From positions 51,251 through 91,892 of the forward strand of contig RXJD01000041.1 of the NCBI GenBank assembly GCA_003987775.1: 40,642 nucleotides of DNA. The letters run 5' to 3'. Shown one piece after another: positions 34,912-40,642 of the stretch (position 1 is its first letter; each line of letters starts with the position of its first letter). Under the pieces are notes generated by a model. The model saw nothing but the letters and a program-made list of their open reading frames with translations, was not told the DNA's origin and did not search any database. Source of the stretch: Mycobacterium sp. Its GTDB lineage: Bacteria > Actinomycetota > Actinomycetes > Mycobacteriales > Mycobacteriaceae. The position numbers and the translations under genes were made by a program.

Positions 34912-35916
34912 GTGAAACTCGACGACTCGGGTATGCCAGCGCTGGCTTTCCTGCAGATACTGGACAGTGAGGCGCTGGGGCATGACGCCAGCATTGCGCT
35001 CCGCAGCATCATGGTTCGCGAGCACGTCACCGAGTCGATGTTGGTGGGTCGCGACGTGCAGGTCCCCTTACGGTGGTTCAGGGAGATATATTCCGATTTC
35101 GATTGTGATCAGGGAACCCGTCTGGGTTTCGCGTTCGCTGAACACGCCAAACTGACGTCCTTTGGGGCACTCAGTGTTCCCTTGGTCAGCGCGGGCTCGG
35201 TAGCCGAGGTTGTCGAGTTGCTTGCTTATCTGCCGGTGATCACCACAGCCCTCAGCCCGACGTTCCATTCGACGGAACGCGGCCTCACGATCGGGCTCAC
35301 CGGTCGCACCGGTGACGCGGGCCTGAACTGCCTGGCCGTCACCTACGGTGGGCTGGCGCTGTTGCGTCTGCTCGACATGCTCGCGGGTGCCGTACCGAAT
35401 ATTGAACTGCATCTGAGTCATTCAGCGCCGGAGTCGTGGGTTCTTCATGACGAAGTGTTGGCGGGTCGGATCTTCTTCGACGCCCCCAGCTCGTTCGTCC
35501 ACGTTCCCGCGGCTTCGCTCGAGGAGGTCTGTCGATTCTCCGATCCTGTGGCGTACCGGATTGCCGTCACCGATTTGCAGCGAACTCTCGATCAACGACG
35601 TGACACGTCGGTCTCCGAAAAAGTAAGGGACCTGCTCGAGAAAGATCCCGGAAAAACGAACATCAGCCGGACGGCGGGCGATCTCTCGATATCCCCGAGC
35701 ACGTTGAAGCGGCGCCTCAGCGAAGAGGGGACCACCTTTCGAGAATTACGTCAGTCGTTCTTGCAGGAGCGAGCAATTCTGCGACTTCTCGACAGATCGG
35801 TGTCTGTAAGCGAGATCGCGGCAGAACTCGGGTACGCGGACCTCACGAACTTCACACATGCCTTCAAACGGTGGACCGGTCGGTCACCGCGCCACTTCAG
35901 AAAAACGCGCGACTGA
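34912..35916 (+). CDS. AraC family transcriptional regulator
   Basis: 334-residue regulator. The N-terminal part (about 10-200) resembles the arabinose-binding-like domain of OruR/AlkS-neighbour type AraC proteins (PF12625), and the C-terminal 100 residues form two helix-turn-helix motifs (SISPSTLKRRLSEEGTTFRE and SVSEIAAELGYADLTNFTHA then FKRWTGRSPRHFRK). GTG 34912 is preceded by GGGAGG only 3 nt away, so the start is not certain; a longer frame from 34783 would overlap the ferredoxin gene and lacks a good site. Divergent to the CYP153 operon, which it probably activates in response to the substrate. Confidence 0.88.
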   Translation: MKLDDSGMPALAFLQILDSEALGHDASIALRSIMVREHVTESMLVGRDVQVPLRWFREIYSDFDCDQGTRLGFAFAEHAKLTSFGALSVPLVSAGSVAEVVELLAYLPVITTALSPTFHSTERGLTIGLTGRTGDAGLNCLAVTYGGLALLRLLDMLAGAVPNIELHLSHSAPESWVLHDEVLAGRIFFDAPSSFVHVPAASLEEVCRFSDPVAYRIAVTDLQRTLDQRRDTSVSEKVRDLLEKDPGKTNISRTAGDLSISPSTLKRRLSEEGTTFRELRQSFLQERAILRLLDRSVSVSEIAAELGYADLTNFTHAFKRWTGRSPRHFRKTRD

Positions 35917-36047
35917 GTGCGCAAAGTTCCGCCCGGGCGCGTGCCGGGCGTCCACTGGAACCAGCGGGCTTCGCGATCGGCCTCATCTGTCACCTGGACA
36001 TCGTCGAGAAACGACACGATCGGCGCGGGTTTCGGTCATCGCAGCAC

Positions 36048-36062
36048 CCTCTTGGGAAGAGG
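36048..36062 (+). terminator. Hairpin after the araC-type gene
   Basis: CCTCTT, loop GGG, AAGAGG: a perfect 6-bp stem about 130 nt after the stop and before the next promoter. Tentative. Confidence 0.3.
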
Positions 36063-36114
36063 CGCAACGACATCCAGAGAATCCATACCGCGCTGGCGGC
36101 GGGTAGGGGCGGGG

Positions 36115-36143
36115 GTGACTCGGACCGCTGGGCACGCTATGCT
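36115..36143 (+). promoter_or_regulatory. Candidate promoter of the thiolase/hydratase operon
   Basis: GTGACT (36115-36120), 17 bp, TATGCT (36138-36143), about 54 nt before the first ATG of the operon at 36197. Spacing and boxes fit a housekeeping-type promoter; GAGAGGAG shortly before the ATG is the ribosome binding site. Confidence 0.45.
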
Positions 36144-36196
36144 AACCGTCGTTCACGTCGGGGCCGGCGTTGAACGCGTGGTCGAGAGGAGCCCGG

Positions 36197-37363
36197 ATGT
36201 CACACGACCAGCCGGCCATCATCGGTGCCGCCGAACTCACTCCAGGAAGAAACGTTCCGTACACCTCCACTGAATTGCATGTGCGCGCCGCGGTCGCGGC
36301 TCTCGCCGACGCAGGGGTGGCCCCAGACGAGGTCGACGGTCTTGTGTGCGCTGGGCCGATGACGAACGAGGGCTCGGTCTTCCTGTCCGAGGACCTCATG
36401 GACTATCTCGGTCTGCACAACCTGAAACTTCAGATGACCTGTCAACTCGGCGGCGGGACTCATCTCGCCATGACGCGCATGGCGAGTAACGTCATCGCCC
36501 GGGGCGAGGCCGAGACGGTGCTCGTCGTGTCTGCCGGCAAGTTCCCACCGATCCGCGATGGCGGGCGAGAACTGATGGCGCTGGTGTGTGACCACGCGTT
36601 CGAGATGCCCTACGGACCGTCCGTGCCGGCGCTCTACGGCCTGATCGCGCAGGCCTGGATGCACGAGACAGGACAGGGCAAGGCGGACATCGCCGAGGTC
36701 ACCGCGTCGCAGGACCGGTGGGCGGCGTTGAACCCCGCGGCGATCGCGCACCGCTCGCAACGCCTGAGCGTCGAGGACGTGCTGGCGTCCCGGCCGATCG
36801 CCGGGCCGTTCCACTTCTACCACTGCTCGATTCCCTGCGAGGGCGGTGGCGCGCTCGTGCTGGGCTCGGCCCGCCGGGCCCGCCAGGGCAAACACCGGCC
36901 GGTACACCTGCTCGGGTTTGGAGAGGGTCACACCCACGGCTTCCTGACCTCGCTGGCCCGGCCGGGTCGTACCGGGGCCGCCCGTTCTGGTCCGATGGCC
37001 TTCGAGCGCTCCGGACGGGCGCCGGCCGACATCGACATCGCCTTGCTCTACGACGCCTTCGCCTCCAACCCGGCGATGATCCTGGAGGAGGCGGGCTTCG
37101 TGAAGCCCGGCGGGGCAGGCGATTTCTACCGTGACGGTCGCGCCGATCCGGGCGGCGACCTGCCGGTGAACACCGACGGCGGCCTGATCCGGTTCGGGCA
37201 CACCGGGACCTCCTCTGGCATTTCGCAGATCCTTGAGGGTTACTGGCAGCTGTCCGGCCGCGCCGAGGGCCGTCAGGTGCCCGGGGCGGACACCGCGTTC
37301 GTGCACAGCTACGGCTCGATGCTGTGCAGTCACGTCAGCATGGTGATGGAGGGAGCGTCATGA
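36197..37363 (+). CDS. Thiolase-fold lipid-transfer protein (SCP-x/Ltp2 type)
   Basis: 388-residue thiolase-fold protein. The SCP-x-type N-terminus is AIIGAAELTPGR; a Cys (C82, QMTCQLGGGTHLAM) sits in the nucleophile position; the C-terminal part has LLYDAFASNPAMILEEAGFV, GGLIRFGHTGTSSGI and FVHSYGSMLCSHVS. Mycobacterial Ltp2-type members act as retro-aldolases on CoA-bound side chains and need a DUF35 partner; that such a partner follows directly here supports this role. ATG 36197 with GAGAGGAG upstream; the frame extends further but without a better start. First gene of a seven-gene operon joined by overlaps. Confidence 0.87.
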   Translation: MSHDQPAIIGAAELTPGRNVPYTSTELHVRAAVAALADAGVAPDEVDGLVCAGPMTNEGSVFLSEDLMDYLGLHNLKLQMTCQLGGGTHLAMTRMASNVIARGEAETVLVVSAGKFPPIRDGGRELMALVCDHAFEMPYGPSVPALYGLIAQAWMHETGQGKADIAEVTASQDRWAALNPAAIAHRSQRLSVEDVLASRPIAGPFHFYHCSIPCEGGGALVLGSARRARQGKHRPVHLLGFGEGHTHGFLTSLARPGRTGAARSGPMAFERSGRAPADIDIALLYDAFASNPAMILEEAGFVKPGGAGDFYRDGRADPGGDLPVNTDGGLIRFGHTGTSSGISQILEGYWQLSGRAEGRQVPGADTAFVHSYGSMLCSHVSMVMEGAS

Positions 37364-37797
37364 CCGCAGCTTCGAGTTCCCTCGACGGTCTGCACGATCC
37401 TGAGGCGCTGCCGCCGCTGACCGATGTCAACCGTCCCTACTTCGCAGCAGCGGCCCGCGGCGTACTCGTCTTCCAGCGGTGCGCGAACGACCACCCTTTC
37501 CTCTACCCGCGGCTGGTGTGTCCGGTCTGCCATGACGGTGAGTTGGCCTGGGAGACCGCGGCGGGTACTGGTGAGATCGTCAGCTTCGCGCCGGTGTACC
37601 GCCCCCCGTGGGACTCGTTCCCACGCAGCGAGCCGTACGTGATCGTGCTCGTTCGTCTGGACGAGGGGCCGCAGTTGTTGGCGAGTCTCGAGGGCGTGAC
37701 CCCCGATGAAGTTGCGATCGGCGCGCGAGTGCGCGCAGTGTTCGGGCGGGTGAACGAGGACCTTGGGCTGGTGCGATTCAAGCCGGCGGCGTCGTGA
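37360..37797 (+). CDS. DUF35 Zn-ribbon/OB-fold protein
   Basis: 145-residue protein with an N-terminal zinc ribbon, in which the ligands seem to be C41, H45, C54 and C57 (C-x3-H and C-x2-C), followed by an OB fold (GTGEIVSFAPVYRPPWDSFP onward). Such proteins bind acyl-CoA and form complexes with SCP-x/Ltp2 thiolases. The ATG overlaps the thiolase stop (ATGA) and its stop overlaps the next GTG (GTGA). An earlier in-frame start inside the thiolase gene is rejected in favour of the overlap. Confidence 0.9.
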   Translation: MTAASSSLDGLHDPEALPPLTDVNRPYFAAAARGVLVFQRCANDHPFLYPRLVCPVCHDGELAWETAAGTGEIVSFAPVYRPPWDSFPRSEPYVIVLVRLDEGPQLLASLEGVTPDEVAIGARVRAVFGRVNEDLGLVRFKPAAS

Positions 37798-38837
37798 GCA
37801 CCTACGGCGTCTCCGTGCTCGGTGCGGACTTGGCGACCCTTGTCGAGACCGCCGAGGCTACCGACCTCGCCGGCTTCGACGCCGCCTGGGCGTCCGAGTT
37901 CTACTCGCGCTCCGGCTCGATCTCGATGGCCGCGATGGCCGCGCGCACAAAGCGCTGCCGCATCGGGTCGTCGATCCTGTACGGCGTCGGACGAAGTCCG
38001 CTCGTGCTGGCCACCGAGGCGCGCGACCTCGACGAGCTGTCAGGCGGGCGCGTCGTCCTCGGCCTCGGTAACGGCACACGCCGCATGATGAGCGACTGGC
38101 ACGGTGTCGGGGACACCTCGTCACCCGCCGTGCGCATGGAGGAACTGGTCCCGTTGGTCCGACGGATCTGGAACCTCCACGAAGGCCCGGTGAACCACCA
38201 AGGGCGGTTTTACCGGATCAACCTCGTTCCCACGGGCGATGTCGCGCCGCCGAAGCGAGCGATCCCGATCATCACCGCAGGTGTGCGTCCGCGAATGTGC
38301 GAGGCGGCCGGGCGCGTCGCCGACGGCTTGGCCGGCCATCCGCTGTTCACCACGGCCTACGTCGAGGAGGTCGCCCGGCCTGCGGTCGTCCGCGGTGCCG
38401 AACGCGCCGGACGCGATCCATCCGACGTGGAGATCGTCTCCATGGTCATCTGCTCAGTGCACGACGACCCGCAGATCGCACGTCGCGAGGCCGCGCAGCA
38501 GATCGCGTTCTACGCCTCGGTGAAGTCGTACGAGCACGTTCTCGATGTGAGCGGCTTCGCCAGACAGGGAGCGGCGATTCGCGAGGCGTTCGCACGGCGC
38601 GACCTGCCTGCCATGTTCGCCGCCGTCACCGACGACATGATCGACGCGATGGCCGTGGCGGGTACCGGCGCCGAGGTTCGCGACGGGTTGCGCCGCTACG
38701 AGGGCGTGCTGGACCACATCGTTCTGTACTCGCCCTCGATAGGGGTCTCACCCGAACGCATCGCCGAGAACCTCGGCAACCTCATCCGCGATTGTGCGCC
38801 GGCTCTCGCCCGCGGGAAAGGTGACCAGAGTGGCTGA
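37794..38837 (+). CDS. LLM-class flavin-dependent oxidoreductase (F420 type)
   Basis: 347-residue TIM-barrel protein of the luciferase-like monooxygenase class: GFDAAWASEFYSRSGSISMA at the start, IGSSILYGVGRSPLVLATEA, LDELSGGRVVLGLGNGT and AVAGTGAEVRDGLRRYEGVL near the end. In mycobacteria most of this group use coenzyme F420, but FMN-type members exist. It might oxidise an alcohol or reduce a double bond of the CoA intermediate; the reaction is not predictable. GTG 37794 overlaps the DUF35 stop, and its own end overlaps the following hot-dog gene by 8 bp. Confidence 0.88.
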   Translation: MSTYGVSVLGADLATLVETAEATDLAGFDAAWASEFYSRSGSISMAAMAARTKRCRIGSSILYGVGRSPLVLATEARDLDELSGGRVVLGLGNGTRRMMSDWHGVGDTSSPAVRMEELVPLVRRIWNLHEGPVNHQGRFYRINLVPTGDVAPPKRAIPIITAGVRPRMCEAAGRVADGLAGHPLFTTAYVEEVARPAVVRGAERAGRDPSDVEIVSMVICSVHDDPQIARREAAQQIAFYASVKSYEHVLDVSGFARQGAAIREAFARRDLPAMFAAVTDDMIDAMAVAGTGAEVRDGLRRYEGVLDHIVLYSPSIGVSPERIAENLGNLIRDCAPALARGKGDQSG

Positions 38838-39288
38838 CGCATCGCTCATCGGGACGCAACTCGGGAGGACCACGTTTCCCGTCGACCGGTCCAAAGTGCG
38901 CGAGTTCGCACTTTCGCTCGGCGACCGCGACCCGATCTACCAGGACGCCGCGGCCGCCCGCGCCGCCGGCTTCAGCGCGATCCCCGCTCCTCCGACCTTC
39001 GTCGTCTCCTCGGCTCACTGGCGCGCCGACGACGACATGTTCGGCGCCCTCGGGCTCGACCTGCGACGCGTACTGCACGGTGAGTGCGGCTGGGAGTATT
39101 TCGCGCCGGTGTTCGTCGGCGACGAGCTCACCGAGACTCGTCGGGTGTCGAACGTGACCAGCCGCGAGGGCAAGCGCGGCGGCACCATGACAATCGTGAC
39201 GATCGAGACCGACTTCACCAACCAGCGCGACGAACTCGTCGTGCGCCAGACCGACGTCTTGATCGAAACCGGAGGTTCCACCCAATGA
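38830..39288 (+). CDS. MaoC-like hot-dog protein, HadA-like (non-catalytic partner 1)
   Basis: 152-residue hot-dog domain of the FAS1-dehydratase/HadA type: IGTQLGRTTFPVDRSKVREF then ALSLGDRDPIYQDAAAARAA and APPTFVVSSAHW. In the hydratase motif position GDxNPxH it has GDRDPIY, so the catalytic His is replaced by Tyr and it is expected to be the structural half of a heterodimer with the next protein. GTG 38830 is chosen (AAAGG 8 nt upstream); GTG 38821 is possible. Its TGA overlaps the next ATG. Confidence 0.87.
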   Translation: MADASLIGTQLGRTTFPVDRSKVREFALSLGDRDPIYQDAAAARAAGFSAIPAPPTFVVSSAHWRADDDMFGALGLDLRRVLHGECGWEYFAPVFVGDELTETRRVSNVTSREGKRGGTMTIVTIETDFTNQRDELVVRQTDVLIETGGSTQ

Positions 39289-39716
39289 CGACATCCACCC
39301 CCACCGCGCCGGTGGCGTTGGCCATCGGCGACGAGATGCCGAGCTCACAGTTCGGCCCGCTGACGCGCTCGCACATCGTCCGCTACGCCGGCTCCGGCGG
39401 CGACTTCAACCCGATCCACCACGACGAGGAGTTCGCCCGCGCGGCCGGCATGCCCGGTGTGTTCGGTATGGGACTGCTGCACGGCGGTGTGCTCGCGGAG
39501 CGGCTGACCGCCTGGGTGGGGCTGGCCAACATCCGCTCGTTCCGCATCCGGTTCACCGGTCAGGTATGGCCCGGTGACCTGCTCAGCTTCGGCGGCAGGG
39601 TCACCGGCGTGCGCGAGGCCGGAGGGCAGCAGGTGGCCGACCTCGAACTCGTGGTCACGCGCCAGTCCGGCGAACCCGTGATAAAGGGGAGCGCCGTCGT
39701 GCAGGTGGCCCGGTGA
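39285..39716 (+). CDS. MaoC-like (R)-specific enoyl-CoA hydratase, HadB-like (catalytic partner 1)
   Basis: 143-residue hot-dog hydratase with the full hydratase-2 motif YAGSGGDFNPIHHDEEFA, giving the catalytic dyad D40 and H45, and LLHGGVLAERL after it. It would hydrate a trans-2-enoyl-CoA (or dehydrate the (R)-3-hydroxyacyl-CoA). It pairs logically with the preceding non-catalytic protein, as HadB does with HadA. GGAGG at 39271-39275 precedes the ATG; 4-bp overlaps on both sides. Confidence 0.92.
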   Translation: MTTSTPTAPVALAIGDEMPSSQFGPLTRSHIVRYAGSGGDFNPIHHDEEFARAAGMPGVFGMGLLHGGVLAERLTAWVGLANIRSFRIRFTGQVWPGDLLSFGGRVTGVREAGGQQVADLELVVTRQSGEPVIKGSAVVQVAR

Positions 39717-40240
39717 GCACGCCCTCGAGCGACATCACCGGCTTGGGTATGACGTTCGGGACCTTCGACGAAGGGCGGGCGTGGGTCGGTCATCGCTCCG
39801 AGCCGCGGCGTGCGTGGTTCCCGATCGACCGCTCGATGGTGTTGTACTACTGCTCGCTCGTGGAGGATGCGAACCCCCGTTACTGGGAGGGTGAGGACTG
39901 CCCGCCCGGGCTGCTGATGAGCCTCGGCTTTGCGCCGCAGTGGGTGCCCGATCACCTCAAGCGTGTGGACATGATGTTCGCGCTCAGCGTGCCGTTGCCG
40001 GGCCACCACATCATCAACGCATCAACGACGACGGAGTTCGAACGCCGGCCCCGGGTAGGCGATCACGTGTCGATCGTGGAGGAGATCGCCTCGATCTCGG
40101 AGCCGAAGACGACGCGGGTGGGCACCGGCGTGTTCATCACTACGGTGAGCACGTATTCCGATCAGCACGGTGAGGTCATCGGCCGCAACACCAACGTGCT
40201 CTTCCGATACGACACCGCCGATAGTGATGGCGCATCATGA
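39713..40240 (+). CDS. MaoC-like hot-dog protein, HadA-like (non-catalytic partner 2)
   Basis: 175-residue hot-dog protein related to the FAS1-dehydratase group (PIDRSMVLYYCSLVEDANPR and RRPRVGDHVSIVEEIASISE). The catalytic His is absent: the motif region reads EDANPRYWEG. It is thus a likely structural subunit for the protein encoded next. GTG 39713 overlaps the previous stop (GTGA); the end overlaps the next ATG (ATGA). Confidence 0.83.
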   Translation: MSTPSSDITGLGMTFGTFDEGRAWVGHRSEPRRAWFPIDRSMVLYYCSLVEDANPRYWEGEDCPPGLLMSLGFAPQWVPDHLKRVDMMFALSVPLPGHHIINASTTTEFERRPRVGDHVSIVEEIASISEPKTTRVGTGVFITTVSTYSDQHGEVIGRNTNVLFRYDTADSDGAS

Positions 40241-40642
40241 ACGACTCCACCGAGTACAGCATGGTCCGCGTCCCCGTGCGGTTCGAGGACATCACCGTCG
40301 GCGACACCCTAACGCCCGTCTCGATCGAGATCAGCTATAAGCGCATCTGCATGAACGCGGCTTCGACATGGGACTGGTTTCCCGGTCACCACGACCCCGA
40401 CTACGCGCGCAGCCAGGGCCAGCGCACGATCTACCTGTCAACCCTCTTCTTCCATGGCTTCATCGACCGCGGCCTCAACGAATGGGCCGGACCCGACGCG
40501 CTCATCCGACGCCGCAAAATCTCGATGATCCGCTCGATCTACCCGGGCCAGACCGCGACGCTGAGCGGCAAGGTCGTGGCCAAACGCGACGATGGCGGAC
40601 GGCGCCTCGTCGACCTCGAGTTGCTCGTCTCGAGCGAAGATG
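40237..40642 (+). CDS. MaoC-like hydratase, catalytic partner 2 (3' end outside the window)
   Basis: Open frame of 135 codons from ATG 40237 to the window end, so the C-terminus is cut. MNDSTEYSMVRVPVRFEDIT is followed by NAASTWDWFPGHHDPDYARS, where an Asp followed five residues later by His matches the MaoC dyad spacing (D-x4-H), then FFHGFIDRGLNEWAG. It appears to be the catalytic half of a second hydratase pair with the preceding protein. The ATG overlaps the previous TGA. Confidence 0.85.
   Translation, partial: MNDSTEYSMVRVPVRFEDITVGDTLTPVSIEISYKRICMNAASTWDWFPGHHDPDYARSQGQRTIYLSTLFFHGFIDRGLNEWAGPDALIRRRKISMIRSIYPGQTATLSGKVVAKRDDGGRRLVDLELLVSSED

Noticed and set aside
35751-36017. Minus-strand 88-codon frame after the araC-type gene
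   Set aside because: Half of it overlaps the conserved AraC DNA-binding domain; the free part is short and resembles nothing known to me.
36200-37333. Minus-strand 377-codon frame opposite the Ltp2-like gene
   Set aside because: Shadow frame without a recognisable domain; the plus-strand thiolase motifs are clear.

Overview
The window is chromosomal DNA of a Mycobacterium, most likely a slow grower. Evidence: high GC, a PE_PGRS gene and a PPE-MPTR gene (families expanded in slow-growing mycobacteria), the mycobacterial order of the division and cell-wall (dcw) cluster, and an FtsZ whose sequence is close to what I recall of M. tuberculosis FtsZ. No complete rRNA, tRNA, CRISPR array or intact transposase was found.

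Region by region. (1) 1-4100: the 5' part of a PPE-MPTR gene (minus strand, cut by the window edge, with 75-bp tandem repeats in its 3' half), a decayed PE-domain fragment, and a complete PE_PGRS gene. (2) 4226-20637: murE-murF-mraY-murD-ftsW-murG-murC-ftsQ, nearly all joined by 4-8 bp overlaps, then ftsZ, pgeF/yfiH, yggS, sepF, ylmG/yggT, wag31 and a small membrane protein. Together these make lipid II, start the septum (FtsZ, SepF, FtsQ, FtsW) and direct polar growth (Wag31). (3) 20645-24398: a phosphoribosyltransferase, then a partly decayed glycine/serine catabolic operon on the minus strand. A tandem glycine riboswitch precedes a scrambled gcvP/gcvT remnant, an intact gcvH, a short glyA-like tail and an intact sdaA. 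An amino-acid-permease C-terminal fragment lies on the other side of the riboswitch. (4) 24399-25767: accessory DNA with an IS-end-like or tRNA-end-like repeat, a vapBC-type toxin-antitoxin pair and a second, diverged copy of the repeat. (5) 25768-31776: a lipid or xenobiotic metabolism block with an AhpD-like protein, a Zn alcohol dehydrogenase, a TLP1-type thiolase-like protein, two TetR regulators, a PaaI-type thioesterase and an alpha/beta hydrolase. (6) 31861-35916: a three-component CYP153-type P450 system (ferredoxin, P450, ferredoxin reductase) with a divergent AraC regulator. (7) 36197-40642: a tightly overlapping operon with an SCP-x/Ltp2-type thiolase, a DUF35 Zn-ribbon/OB protein, an LLM-class flavin oxidoreductase and four hot-dog proteins that look like two HadA/HadB-like hydratase pairs; the last is cut by the window end.

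The most notable observations are the riboswitch-headed glycine operon that has lost gcvP, gcvT and glyA but kept gcvH and sdaA; a shared 26-bp operator-like motif on both sides of the first tetR gene; direct repeats bracketing the toxin-antitoxin pair; a very strong hairpin between sepF and ylmG; and the Ltp2/DUF35/double-hydratase operon next to a CYP153 system, which suggests an oxidation and beta-oxidation-like route for a hydrophobic substrate that remains unidentified.
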